From Paraburkholderia polaris (GTDB taxonomy: Bacteria; Pseudomonadota; Gammaproteobacteria; Burkholderiales; Burkholderiaceae), in the NCBI RefSeq assembly GCF_012927345.1, contig NZ_JABBGJ010000025.1, positions 1-64,000 on the forward strand: a stretch of DNA of 64,000 nt, given 5' to 3'. Shown here piece after piece: positions 55,895-64,000 of this stretch. Each line of letters opens with the position of its first letter. The stretch's first letter is position 1. The position numbers were made by a program, and so were the translations under genes. Below the pieces are notes generated by a model. That model saw only the letters and a list, made by a program, of their open reading frames with translations, was not told where the DNA came from and made no database searches.

Positions 55895-57039
55895 CAGGCA
55901 AACAACGCGCGGACAACCGGCTGCGCATTGAGCGCGTTTGCCATGGGTGTGAACTGAGGATCGAGGCGGGAGGCGATCCAGTACAGGTTCGACGCCTCCT
56001 TGCGTTGCCACAGGCCCGAGTAGCCCTCGACGTGTGCCGCTGCGCGCCGCGCATCGAAGCGCACTGTGCTATGTACGAACTCCTCATGCGGGTTGTCGCC
56101 AGCAGCATACGGTTTGAGCCAACGCAGCGCGGCGGCGAGTCCGCCCTGTGACGACGCCATGCCGTACCAGTCGTCCCCATGTGCAGCCGCCATTGATGCA
56201 GCCATCATCAGTGGTTCGAGATCGTAGACGACGTAGTGCATCGCGTCGCGCTGGTTGAAATCGTACGTTCGACCATCCGTGCCAATGTTGCCGCTCACAT
56301 GAGCCAGGAAGCCTTCGCGTGCGGCGGCAACCAGAGCGGGATCGCCCGACAGATAAGCACCGGCGGTCGCCAGTTTGACGCGGTGGCTTTGCCAGTTGTT
56401 GAGGCCGGTGCTCGGATCGCCGACGCGTCTCGTGCCCAGATAGCCAGTCGCCATCTGGCGACCAAGCTGCCTCGCCTTATCGACGGTCGAGGGGGATAAC
56501 CGTTCCTGCACGAAGTCGAAGCCGAAGAGCAGATCGACGAGATCGGCTTCGTCGATCGGATTGAACGAGGGCAAATAGCCTGCCACCCAGACATCGATAT
56601 ACGCCGCGACCTTTGCTTCGTATGCCTGATTACCTGTGATACACCAGGCCAATGCCTGGATCAGCGTCTGCCGCCAGTCTTCCTGCGATAGCACACTCGC
56701 ATCGCGGTCCTGCTCGTGCGGCAGCAACCCCTGTGTGTGGACGACTGCACGTGGATGTAACTCGCGTGCCAAACCTGCGTCCGCCGCCGACTGTAGCTTG
56801 CGTGCAAGGTCCGAAGAAACACGTTGCCGTATTTGTGTCGCGCGCGTCGCCGACGAAAGCACAAACCTACCCTTCACGCCATCGCCCTGGGCGCGCACTG
56901 CGCGAGGCAACGCCGCCATCATCAACATAGCCGGGATCATGGCTACCCCGCCAAGCAGTTGTCGACGGCGAGCTGACGGCGTCCTGAGCGCCCCATCCGC
57001 CTCAACCTGCTCTGTGCGCATGCGCCGGGCCACATTCAT
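55894..57039 (-). CDS. Tat-exported alginate-lyase-like protein
   Basis: A 381-residue exported protein. SARRRQLLGGVAMIPAMLMM is a twin-arginine signal (Arg 24-26). The mature part matches the alpha/alpha-barrel alginate lyase fold, with NNWQSHRVKLATAGAYL near residue 213 and NQRDAMHYVVYDLEPLMMAA near residue 258 as the catalytic-face helices. Family members cleave polyuronates by beta-elimination in the periplasm. The ATG overlaps the uronate dehydrogenase stop (ATGA), so lyase and dehydrogenase are co-translated. The substrate may be alginate, glucuronan or an oligo-uronate. Confidence 0.72.
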   Translation of the reverse strand: MNVARRMRTEQVEADGALRTPSARRRQLLGGVAMIPAMLMMAALPRAVRAQGDGVKGRFVLSSATRATQIRQRVSSDLARKLQSAADAGLARELHPRAVVHTQGLLPHEQDRDASVLSQEDWRQTLIQALAWCITGNQAYEAKVAAYIDVWVAGYLPSFNPIDEADLVDLLFGFDFVQERLSPSTVDKARQLGRQMATGYLGTRRVGDPSTGLNNWQSHRVKLATAGAYLSGDPALVAAAREGFLAHVSGNIGTDGRTYDFNQRDAMHYVVYDLEPLMMAASMAAAHGDDWYGMASSQGGLAAALRWLKPYAAGDNPHEEFVHSTVRFDARRAAAHVEGYSGLWQRKEASNLYWIASRLDPQFTPMANALNAQPVVRALFA

Positions 57040-57854
57040 CGCTTGGGCTCCATCGGTCCCGCGAGCACGAACGGCCCACCCTGAAAGCGTTGCGTCGGGT
57101 CATTGAGATCGCTGGTCGGCGCGTTGACCGCAAAGAGGTGCTCGAACTCCATCGAGCTATCCTGCGGACGAAAGCCAAGGAATGCTGCCTTCGTGTTGTC
57201 GACCCACTTGATCCGGTTATCCGACACACCGTAGACGATCGCGTGACCCACCCGGTTGGTGAACAGCGAACAGCGCACGAGTTCGATGAGATCGCGATAA
57301 CTCAGATACGTGACGAGCATGCGCGGATTCTTTGGCTGCTCGAACGAGGAGCCGATCCGCAGGCACACGGTCTCAAGACCGAAGCGATCGAAATAGTATC
57401 GGGACAGCGCCTCGCCGAAGCACTTGGTCACACCGTACAGGCAGTCTGGACGAAGTGGCGCATCGGTATCGAGGACCGAAGTCACCGGATGGAAACCGAC
57501 CGCATGATTCGAACTTGCGTAGACGACGCGCCGCACGCCCTGTTTCTGTGCCGCCGAATACAGGTTGTACAAGCCGCGGATGTTGCTTTCGAGCAGGTCG
57601 TCGAACGGCGCTTCGACCGAAATGCCGCCCAAATGGACCACGGCGTCCACGCCTTCCAGCAACGCGAGGACGGCGTCTCGATCCGCGAGGTCGACGACCG
57701 CTGCTTCCTCATGTTCGGCTACCTCGCCAAGCGGCGCGATATCGCTGACACGCACGGTATCGGCCCACGCGGGCAGCGCAGCGCGCAACTGCCGCCCGAG
57801 GTTACCGGCCGCGCCGGTCAGAAGCAGCCGGCGAAACGGCTTGGATTGCTGCAT
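57036..57854 (-). CDS. udh: NAD-dependent uronate dehydrogenase
   Basis: A 272-residue extended short-chain dehydrogenase. The NAD motif LLTGAAGNLG is at residues 11-20, the catalytic triad region is VYASSNHAVGFH (SSN 114-116) with Tyr140 and Lys144 in LYGVTKCFGEA. The SSNH and PLRPDCLYG segments are typical of uronate dehydrogenase, which oxidises galacturonate or glucuronate to the aldarolactone. The ATG at 57854 (AGGAAGG upstream) is preferred to upstream in-frame ATGs at 57884 and 57941, the latter overlapping the operator. It is divergent from its likely LacI regulator. Confidence 0.83.
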   Translation of the reverse strand: MQQSKPFRRLLLTGAAGNLGRQLRAALPAWADTVRVSDIAPLGEVAEHEEAAVVDLADRDAVLALLEGVDAVVHLGGISVEAPFDDLLESNIRGLYNLYSAAQKQGVRRVVYASSNHAVGFHPVTSVLDTDAPLRPDCLYGVTKCFGEALSRYYFDRFGLETVCLRIGSSFEQPKNPRMLVTYLSYRDLIELVRCSLFTNRVGHAIVYGVSDNRIKWVDNTKAAFLGFRPQDSSMEFEHLFAVNAPTSDLNDPTQRFQGGPFVLAGPMEPKR

Positions 57855-57926
57855 TTGATCGCCCTTCCTGTCGTTCGTGTTCATGTTCTCAGTCTGGTTG
57901 TTTTTTCCGTGCACTGGATCGAAATA

Positions 57927-57938
57927 GAAAACGTTTTC
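57927..57938. promoter_or_regulatory. LacI-type operator at the udh promoter
   Basis: Perfect 12-bp palindrome GAAAACGTTTTC with central CG, 73 bp upstream of the udh start. A related site lies at 58032. Both fit LacI-family binding. Confidence 0.75.
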
Positions 57939-58031
57939 CAAATATAATAGGCGAGAATCCGCCAGTCAATCGTTTTCCTGTTTCTAGCCCCGCCACAACT
58001 TCTTCCCATCACCAGACGATCATCTATAATT

Positions 58032-58045
58032 GGAAAACGTTATCC
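58032..58045. promoter_or_regulatory. LacI-type operator at the regulator's own start
   Basis: GGAAAACGTTATCC, differing from perfect symmetry by one base pair. It ends 8 bases before the regulator ATG at 58054, so binding would block its own transcription. Spacing to the udh site is about 105 bp centre to centre (ten helical turns), compatible with looping. Confidence 0.72.
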
Positions 58046-58053
58046 TCAAGAAG

Positions 58054-59112
58054 ATGAAGAAAACCTCCCCTACGATCCGTGATGTCGCGGCAGCCGCCGG
58101 TGTTTCCGTCGCTACCGTCTCGAAGTACACGAATGGTTCGCAACGCTTTTCTGCGCCGGTCGAGGCCAAACTCAAGAGCGCCATCGAATCACTTGGCTAT
58201 CGCTCGAATCCGCTGGCGCGCTCGATGATTACCGGCGAGACGCGCACCATCGGCCTCGCGATCCTCGATATCCGCAACCCGCACTTCACGAACATCGTGA
58301 AGGGTGCGAACCGGATCGCACTGCAAAATGACTACACGCTGCTGCTGGTCGACACTGAAGAGAGCCAGGCGCGCGAGCGGCCGCTGATCGAAGCGCTCGC
58401 ACAACGCGTCGACGGCATGATCGTAAGTTCCCGGATGCCCGATGATTCGGTGCAGTGGATGCTTGAGCTGCACAAGCCCGTGGTGCTGTTCGGCCGCAAC
58501 CCGAATTTCCCGATCCCGAGCGTCGGCACCGACAGCTATCTGGCTGCCTACATGCTTGCGCGCCATCTGGTGAATCAGGGTCATCGGCAGTTCGCCTATC
58601 TCGGCTTCGGCCAGTCGCGCTGGAACGATGAGCGGATTCGCGGCGTGCAGGCCTGCCTCGATGAACAGGGATTGACCGCAACCGTGTACGACGCGGCTGC
58701 GCCGTCGCCGCAGGCCGGCGAGCGCGCTTGCTCGGCCATCATGCTCGGGCCGCAGCGGCCCGATGCCGTGATCTGCTACAACGATCTGATCGCGCTTGGC
58801 TTCATCAAGGAAGCGCGCGCGCTTGGTTTCGCGCTGCCGCAGGACGTGTCGATAGCCGGCTTCGACAACGTGCCCTACGGCGAATACGCATCCCCCGCGC
58901 TCACCACGGTCGATTTGCAAAGCGAAAGGATGGGCGAACTGGCGATGCTCAAACTGATCGACGCGCTCGCCGGCAAAAGCGACAGCGAATACTCGCTGCT
59001 CGAACCACGCCTCGTCGTACGCGAATCCACGCCGCGCCGCGCTGGCGCACCCCACTCCGACAGCACGCCTGAAGGCCGCGCCAACCCGCCCCGAGGAGGA
59101 ACCAGCAGATAA
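58054..59112 (+). CDS. LacI family transcriptional regulator of uronate genes
   Basis: A 352-residue repressor-type protein. The helix-turn-helix is at residues 7-26 (TIRDVAAAAGVSVATVSKYT), followed by SLGYRSNPLARSMITGETRT (hinge) and a sugar-binding-protein-like effector domain (GLAILDIRNPHFTNIVKGAN; SIAGFDNVPYGEYASPALTT). The ATG at 58054 gives the family N-terminus; an in-frame TTG 24 bp upstream overlaps the operator. Divergence from udh and two palindromes between them indicate control of udh and the lyase-like gene plus autoregulation. Confidence 0.87.
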   Translation: MKKTSPTIRDVAAAAGVSVATVSKYTNGSQRFSAPVEAKLKSAIESLGYRSNPLARSMITGETRTIGLAILDIRNPHFTNIVKGANRIALQNDYTLLLVDTEESQARERPLIEALAQRVDGMIVSSRMPDDSVQWMLELHKPVVLFGRNPNFPIPSVGTDSYLAAYMLARHLVNQGHRQFAYLGFGQSRWNDERIRGVQACLDEQGLTATVYDAAAPSPQAGERACSAIMLGPQRPDAVICYNDLIALGFIKEARALGFALPQDVSIAGFDNVPYGEYASPALTTVDLQSERMGELAMLKLIDALAGKSDSEYSLLEPRLVVRESTPRRAGAPHSDSTPEGRANPPRGGTSR

Positions 59113-59161
59113 AGATCTGCCGCCGTGGCCTACGGACGACAATCGCGAGCGCGGAGCAGCC

Positions 59162-60028
59162 TTACCACCACGATCGCTCCCGCGCAGCGGATAGTGCAGC
59201 ATCAAGCTGCGGCAACTCAGGGTGCCAATGCCGCTCCCATTCCAGGCTCAATACCCCGTCGTATCCGTCGGCGCACAGCGCGGCAAGCAGAGCAGACATT
59301 GGGAATTCGCCTTCCCCAGGAAGGACATACGCATACCCGGCGGCCTTTTGTGCACTGGCGACGCTATCCTTGACGTGGATATGCCGCACGTTATCGCGCA
59401 CGATGGCCCAGGTGCGGACAGGATCTGCACCTCCCTTGCGCCAGGTGTGATGAGCATCCCACAGCACGTGGCATTGCACGTTACCGTCCAGAAAACGAAG
59501 GAGGTTCTCTTCGATCGCAAACGCGTCGTGGGTCTCGATTGCGATATCGACTTTCCAGCCGTTGTCGGCACGCAGTTCCTGCCACCATTGCAACGTGGAC
59601 CGTGCAGATTCGATTTCGTCGGCGTTGCCACCGGTTCCACCGTCAAACACTCGCAAGGTCGACGCGCCACAGGCTTCCGCCCAAGGGACATACCGGAGAA
59701 ATGCCTCACGGCTTTCAGCCGTATTGCCAATCAAACGCAATGAGGTGCCCAGGCTCACAATTCGAACGGACGACGAGTCCATCAGATCCGCGAGTTTTCC
59801 CGGCACGGCATGACGCGCTGCAAAGTAGCCAGGCAAATCCACCATTCCGCCCAGCGTGCGCAACTCTACGCAGGGTATTTCATGGCGTTGCGCGATCGCC
59901 ATGACCTCCGGCAACTCATTCTCCCCGCAGCCAAGCGACGAGAAGGCCCGCTCGAATTTAAAATCATCTGAACGTGCAAGATATGACAAATCGATGTCCT
60001 CTCGATGTGCGGGGTTCTCAATAAGCAT
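59162..60028 (-). CDS. Sugar phosphate isomerase/epimerase family protein
   Basis: A 288-residue TIM-barrel protein of the AP-endonuclease-2 fold. Blocks FSSLGCGENELPEVMAIAQR, IPCVELRTLGG, IAIETHDAF, LWDAHHTW, RHIHVKDS and LSLEWERHWHPEL carry likely metal ligands (Glu, Asp/His, His, Glu). Such proteins isomerise or epimerise sugars or process cyclitol and acid-sugar derivatives. The start is uncertain: ATG 60028 or TTG 60037, neither with a clear ribosome site. It lies downstream of the porin on the same strand behind a terminator. Confidence 0.75.
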   Translation of the reverse strand: MLIENPAHREDIDLSYLARSDDFKFERAFSSLGCGENELPEVMAIAQRHEIPCVELRTLGGMVDLPGYFAARHAVPGKLADLMDSSSVRIVSLGTSLRLIGNTAESREAFLRYVPWAEACGASTLRVFDGGTGGNADEIESARSTLQWWQELRADNGWKVDIAIETHDAFAIEENLLRFLDGNVQCHVLWDAHHTWRKGGADPVRTWAIVRDNVRHIHVKDSVASAQKAAGYAYVLPGEGEFPMSALLAALCADGYDGVLSLEWERHWHPELPQLDAALSAARERSWW

Positions 60029-60071
60029 AAAGAACAAGGATGATGTGCCGCGCTGAAAACCTTATTGCAGA

Positions 60072-60138
60072 AAAGCTTCGGAATGAAAGAATCAATGCAC
60101 CAACAATAAAATGTGATTGATCCTTGCTCCGAAGCTTT
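60072..60138 (-). terminator. Rho-independent terminator of the porin gene
   Basis: Read on the minus strand, the 11-bp arms AAAGCTTCGGA and TCCGAAGCTTT are perfect, separated by 45 nt, and the second is followed by TCTGC, giving a TTTT run. It lies 26 bp after the porin stop. Confidence 0.6.
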
Positions 60139-60163
60139 ACAGAGCTACGTCAATGTCGACACA

Positions 60164-61360
60164 TTAAAACGTATGCTGGATCGCAGCCACAAAAGTAAAC
60201 TGATTACGTCCCGATGACGGAGTGCTATTTTGTCCGTCACCAATGCTCGCCACCGCATTTTCAATTACAGGTGCTGAAGGCACCCCGGAAGTCGGTGGTG
60301 CATACAAGGTTTGCCCGCTAGCCCGTTGATAGGCCTGGAGAAAATAAACTCTCGTACGCACCGAGAGTGAGTATATTTCCCCGAATGTAATCTGCTTGTA
60401 GCTGGCGGAATCTGTAACGCCGTTTGACTCGCTGGCATGCGTATAAGCATACCCCGCGCCCAGAGTCAGCGCAGGGCTCGCTCTATAAGCGGTGAACACA
60501 GCTGCGGTATTGAATATAGCCTTGTCCGCAAACAGTGAATATTGACCTGGCGCATAAACCACATTGGATCCGCTGACACCAACCATCAGCTTGCCGACCG
60601 TGTAGCGAGCTGAAGCGCCGATGATCCGCACGCTCTCTGCAGTGAGATACCCACCGTTAATCGCGCTGGTGGCAAAATTACCCAACGTTGGGCTTGTCAC
60701 CAGATTTTTCCCGCTGTTATTCAATTTATTGAAACCGATAGCGCCTTCAAATGGGCCGTTGCCATACTGCAAGGCAGCACCGTACACACTATCCGAGTTT
60801 ATGTCTCCCGCGACACCACCAAACGCATACATTGCGCTGGCCTGAAGACCTTTTACGAGGGGCGTTTTATACAGAACAGAATTATTGATTCTAAGTCCCG
60901 TATCCTCGCCGTCGATATCGCCAGGATGCGCGCCCGCCCAACCAGTTAGCGTACTACCGCCGCCCAGTCCTGATAATGCACCAACCGTAAAAAAGTAAGG
61001 CGTATATTGACGGCCTAAGGTGAGGGTTCCGTAAGTATCATTCGTCACGCCCACGAATGCCTGACGATTGAACATATATCCGGTTGCGCCTTGCGCCCCA
61101 GTAAGGCTATTGAAGCCTCCTTCCAGTGTAAAAATCGCATGGGTTCCGCCGCCGATATCTTCACTTCCCGTAAATCCGAATCGGTCGCCATTTTTAACGC
61201 CTTGCACCAGCGATAGATTCGAATGCCCCCCTTGATTGCTGACGTAGCCAATACCAGTATCGATCAATCCATACATGGTGACACTTGACTGAGCCATCGC
61301 GCTCGACGAAATCATACCGGCGGCGCATAACCCAAGGCTCCCAATAGCCTTTAGCTTCAT
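60164..61360 (-). CDS. Outer-membrane porin in relatively AT-rich sequence
   Basis: A 398-residue porin: signal peptide of 23 residues (ending SAMA), QSSVTMYGLIDTGIGYVSNQ, FGFTGSEDIGGGTHAIFTLE, GRQYTPYFFTVG and C-terminal VAAIQHTF. AAGGAAG precedes the ATG at 61360. Codon third positions use A and T far more than in neighbouring genes, and the flanks are also AT-rich, suggesting recent acquisition or relaxed codon use. It is a paralogue of the porin at 43165. Neighbouring genes suggest a role in uptake of acid sugars or their oligomers. Confidence 0.87.
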   Translation of the reverse strand: MKLKAIGSLGLCAAGMISSSAMAQSSVTMYGLIDTGIGYVSNQGGHSNLSLVQGVKNGDRFGFTGSEDIGGGTHAIFTLEGGFNSLTGAQGATGYMFNRQAFVGVTNDTYGTLTLGRQYTPYFFTVGALSGLGGGSTLTGWAGAHPGDIDGEDTGLRINNSVLYKTPLVKGLQASAMYAFGGVAGDINSDSVYGAALQYGNGPFEGAIGFNKLNNSGKNLVTSPTLGNFATSAINGGYLTAESVRIIGASARYTVGKLMVGVSGSNVVYAPGQYSLFADKAIFNTAAVFTAYRASPALTLGAGYAYTHASESNGVTDSASYKQITFGEIYSLSVRTRVYFLQAYQRASGQTLYAPPTSGVPSAPVIENAVASIGDGQNSTPSSGRNQFTFVAAIQHTF

Positions 61361-61696
61361 AACTTCTTCCTTATTAGATTCGAAAATATTCAATGACGGG
61401 TCATGCGACGGACGGCATGCCACTGGGCATCGCAATCGATCTGAATGTTTGTTACATCGAGTCTCCAAACCATTCGTCAATTTTTTATATTTCAACAACG
61501 CTTCAAACCGGGATGCGCACTGCAGCATGCGCGCCCGGAAAGAAAGGGTAAGACCAGCTCAGATTTCAATCTGACGCTCGATCAAACTGGCAGAACGGAC
61601 GAGGCGTCTCAAAGTCCTTCTTTAAGTACGGCATTGCCGCCCGTGTGTGCTGCCAGCGCCCATCAACTGACGGCATCCCATAGCTGGGCGGCCGTT
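61361..61696. other. 336-bp gap between MFS and porin genes
   Basis: No gene is seen. The part next to the porin (61361-61510) is AT-rich and should contain its promoter, but I could not assign -35/-10 boxes with confidence. A weak GACGC (61571-61575) / GCGTC dyad is present. No copy of the GAAAACGTTTTC operator is found here. Confidence 0.4.
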
Positions 61697-62989
61697 TCAG
61701 GTGCTCACCGCTGGCGCGGCATTCGGGTGCTGGACTGCGGGCGCTGGCTTGACCAGTGTCCACAACAACGTGGCGCCGATCAGATCGCCAATGCCGAGTG
61801 CAACGAAGAACGGCGTGTACCCCACCCGGCTCACGAACCAACCCATCGTCATCGTGAAAGTGAAATTGCCAAGCCCTGCGACGAGCGCCGCGAGCCCCGT
61901 GACCGTGCCGACCTCACGGCGCGGAAACAGGTCCGCCGACATCGAGATCACCGTAATCGATAGCGTCTGGTGGGCAAACCCGCCCAGGCACAGCAGGAAT
62001 ATCGCCATCGCCGGGCTGCTCACCACCCCAACGCCGGCCATCCCAATCATCAGCACCGCTGCCATCGTGAACACGATTCGCTTGCCATTGACGATCGGTG
62101 TATCGAAGCGCCTCTTGAGCCAGGCCGACAACGGGCCGCCCACCATGCAACCAAGATCGGCGGCTACGAAGGGCAGCCATGCAGTCAGGGCGATCGCCTT
62201 CAGATTGAAGCCACGCGCCTGATAGAGATACAGTGGCATCCAGTAGACCAGCGTGCCCCACACCGGGTCCGCGAAGAAGCGGGGCATGGCGATGCCCCAG
62301 AAATTCCGGTCCTTCAGGATATCGAGCAGCGACGGCTTGGGATCGTCGCTCGAGCGCAACGCCAACTCCTCCCCGCCGCCGATATACACCGACTCCTCCT
62401 TCGACAAAGCCGGGTGCCGGCTCGGATGCCGGTAGAGCACCAGCCACAGCATCGACCAGGCAAGACCGAGAGCGCCAACAATCATGAATGCGGCCTGCCA
62501 GCTATAGTGCAGGATCGACCAGGCGATCAACGGCGGCGCAAGGATCGCGCCGGTCGAGGTACCCAGATTGAACACACCCGCCGCTGTGCCGCGCTCGTGC
62601 GACGGAAACCAGTAGGCGGCCGCACGCATACCACCAGGGATAAACGACGCTTCTACAAGACCGAGCATGCCGCGCATCACAAACAGTCCCACCCATCCGC
62701 TCGCAAAACCGTGCGCCATGCAGATGAACGACCACGCAACACCGCAAATCAAAAAGCCCATCCGCAGCCCGACGCGATCCATCAGATAGCCTGTGAGCGG
62801 CGCCCCGATCGGGTACATGACCAGGAACGCACCCGTAATCCAACCGTATTGCTGGGTGCCGATATGCAGGTGCGCCATGACTGTGGGCGCGGCAACGCTC
62901 AGCGAGCTGCGCGCGAGGTAGTTGGTGATCGTGCCCAGCGTCAGCAGGCCGATCATCCACCAGCGCAAGCCCTTTACCTTGATTGTCAT
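61697..62989 (-). CDS. MFS transporter, anion:cation symporter (ACS) family, hexuronate/glucarate type
   Basis: A 430-residue carrier with twelve predicted membrane segments. WWMIGLLTLGTITNYLARSS opens helix 1, FLVMYPIGAPLTGYLMDRVG helix 2 and the following loop, and RGMLGLVEASFIPGGMRAAA helix 4, all characteristic of the ACS family (ExuT, GudP, GarP). These import organic anions such as hexuronates, aldarates or galactonate with protons. With the HpcH/HpaI aldolase and dehydrogenase next to it and uronate dehydrogenase nearby, an acid-sugar substrate is likely. The exact sugar is not determined. Confidence 0.85.
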   Translation of the reverse strand: MTIKVKGLRWWMIGLLTLGTITNYLARSSLSVAAPTVMAHLHIGTQQYGWITGAFLVMYPIGAPLTGYLMDRVGLRMGFLICGVAWSFICMAHGFASGWVGLFVMRGMLGLVEASFIPGGMRAAAYWFPSHERGTAAGVFNLGTSTGAILAPPLIAWSILHYSWQAAFMIVGALGLAWSMLWLVLYRHPSRHPALSKEESVYIGGGEELALRSSDDPKPSLLDILKDRNFWGIAMPRFFADPVWGTLVYWMPLYLYQARGFNLKAIALTAWLPFVAADLGCMVGGPLSAWLKRRFDTPIVNGKRIVFTMAAVLMIGMAGVGVVSSPAMAIFLLCLGGFAHQTLSITVISMSADLFPRREVGTVTGLAALVAGLGNFTFTMTMGWFVSRVGYTPFFVALGIGDLIGATLLWTLVKPAPAVQHPNAAPAVST

Positions 62990-63023
62990 AAGTCTCTCTC
63001 CATTTTCATTCGCGGCGCGGCGG

Positions 63024-63788
63024 TTAATTCTGTACCGCTGCCTGTTTCAGCACCGCTTGCGCGCCGTTGCGCAGCAAGCCGATATCGGTTGCCAGCGCAA
63101 CATAGTCGAAGCCGCTGCGCAGATACTCGGCCGACAGCACTGGGTCCGGCATCAGGATGCCGATCGGTTTGCCGCACCGCTGCGCACGCGCGAACGCATC
63201 GTGGATCGCGGCCTGTACTTCGGGATGCCGAAAATCGCCGAGATGACCGAGCGCCGCCGCAAGATCGGACGGCCCGATGAAGAGCGCGTCGACGCCGTCC
63301 ACCTCGGCGATCCGCTCCAGATTCGCGAGCGCCTTGACGGTTTCCAGTTGCACGAGCAGGCACACCTCATCGTTGGCCTGCTGCAGGTAGTCACTGTCAC
63401 GGCCATAGCGGTTCGCACGGGTCGCTGACGACACTCCGCGAATACCCACCGGCGGATAGCGCACGGCCGCCGCCGCGCGAAGCGCGTCCTCCGGCGTGTC
63501 GACCATCGGCACGAGCAACGTCTGCGCACCGATGTCGAGCAGGCGCTTGATCTGGACGGTGTCGTTCGTGCTGGGACGCACGACCGCGGACACGTCCGAT
63601 TGCGCGACGCTGCGCAACTGCTCCTGCACCATCGGCACCTCATTGGCCGCGTGCTCGGTGTCAAGGAGAATCCAGTCGTATTCGGACTGGGTCAGAACTT
63701 CTACGACATTGCTCGACGCGAGCATGCTCCAGATGCCGAGTTGCTGCTTACGCGCCAGCAATTGCGTCTTGAACCGGTTGCGTTGCAT
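63024..63788 (-). CDS. HpcH/HpaI family aldolase (2-keto-3-deoxy sugar acid type)
   Basis: A 254-residue class II aldolase. LGIWSMLASSNVVEVLTQSE is near the N-terminus, DWILLDTEHA carries the catalytic His-Asp region, and QLETVKAL and FIGPSDLAAALG hold the metal-binding Glu and Asp. Family members (GarL, RhmA, HpaI) split 2-keto-3-deoxy sugar acids into pyruvate and an aldehyde such as tartronate semialdehyde or lactaldehyde. It lies 34 bp upstream of the MFS gene on the same strand, so import and cleavage are co-expressed. Confidence 0.87.
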   Translation of the reverse strand: MQRNRFKTQLLARKQQLGIWSMLASSNVVEVLTQSEYDWILLDTEHAANEVPMVQEQLRSVAQSDVSAVVRPSTNDTVQIKRLLDIGAQTLLVPMVDTPEDALRAAAAVRYPPVGIRGVSSATRANRYGRDSDYLQQANDEVCLLVQLETVKALANLERIAEVDGVDALFIGPSDLAAALGHLGDFRHPEVQAAIHDAFARAQRCGKPIGILMPDPVLSAEYLRSGFDYVALATDIGLLRNGAQAVLKQAAVQN

Positions 63789-63871
63789 GAAAGTCTCCTG
63801 ATATTTTTAGTAGTGTTGACGAATAGCGAAGCCAGCACCTGCCGCCTCATCTCACATGTCACACCGTCGCG

Positions 63872-64000
63872 TCATGCCGGCGTGCGGAGCTGGGCGAGCA
63901 GGCCACCGTCCACCGGCAGTACATGCCCAGTAATAAACGACGCGGCGTCGGATGCGAGGAACAACACAGGCAGCGCGGCTTCGTCCGGATCGCCATGGCG
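63872..64000 (-). CDS. Short-chain dehydrogenase/reductase, C-terminal fragment
   Basis: Only the last 42 residues lie in the window; the gene continues past base 64000. The visible end, GDPDEAALPVLFLASDAASF followed by ITGHVLPVDGG, is the standard C-terminus of classical SDR enzymes (the VDGG motif). Its position upstream of the aldolase gene on the same strand suggests the dehydrogenase step of the same sugar-acid pathway. Confidence 0.85.
   Translation of the reverse strand, partial: RHGDPDEAALPVLFLASDAASFITGHVLPVDGGLLAQLRTPA

Overview
The window looks like a chromosomal or chromid segment of a Burkholderiaceae bacterium, most likely Paraburkholderia or Burkholderia. The evidence is its high GC content, tightly packed operons with ATGA overlaps, several Burkholderia-type trimeric porins (QSSVTLYG after the signal peptide), DUF3138 and DUF3311 families, and many LysR/LacI/AraC regulators. 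The genus is inferred, not proven. I saw no rRNA, tRNA, CRISPR array, transposase or phage gene. The window cuts a gene at each end.

Layout. 1-10.9 kb is polyamine uptake and catabolism: the end of a PuuA-like gamma-glutamylpolyamine synthetase, an SpuC-like aminotransferase, PotFGHI, a DUF3138 outer-membrane protein and two tandem PuuB-like oxidases, closed by a convergent LysR gene. 11.7-18.3 kb starts with an internally deleted porin, followed by a DUF3311/sodium-solute symporter/amidohydrolase operon and a convergent second cytosine-deaminase-like gene. 18.7-21.4 kb is a DUF969-DUF979-DUF2891 operon. 21.5-24.6 kb has a PRC-barrel protein and DNA polymerase II.

24.7-45.9 kb is the most interesting part. 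It holds a complete myo-inositol catabolic set (iolG, iolC with DUF2090, iolD, iolE, iolB, iolA). Interleaved with it are an AfuABC-like transporter of the kind used for phosphorylated compounds, an inositol-monophosphatase-family enzyme overlapping the transporter ATPase gene, a Tat-exported HD-domain protein, an exported acid phosphatase, a porin and an E. coli AppA-like phytase. The same 16-bp LacI-type palindrome (TTGCACACGAGTGCAA) occurs four times, before the transporter operon, between iolG and iolC, before the porin and before appA, and a LacI-family gene sits inside the cluster. I read this as one regulon that strips phosphates from phytate outside the cytoplasm, imports inositol or lower inositol phosphates, removes the last phosphate and burns the inositol.

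45.9-54.5 kb has another porin, a translationally coupled pair of dehydrogenases (3-hydroxyacyl-CoA-type and octopine/nopaline-type) with a divergent AraC gene, a LysR gene, a porin and an MFS carrier. 54.7-55.9 kb is a thinner stretch with a GNAT acetyltransferase, a small hypothetical gene and what looks like the tail of a metal P-type ATPase. 55.9-64 kb appears devoted to uronate or acid-sugar use: an alginate-lyase-like Tat protein, uronate dehydrogenase, a LacI regulator with two operators, a sugar isomerase-like protein, a relatively AT-rich porin, an ACS-family MFS carrier, an HpcH/HpaI aldolase and the end of a short-chain dehydrogenase.
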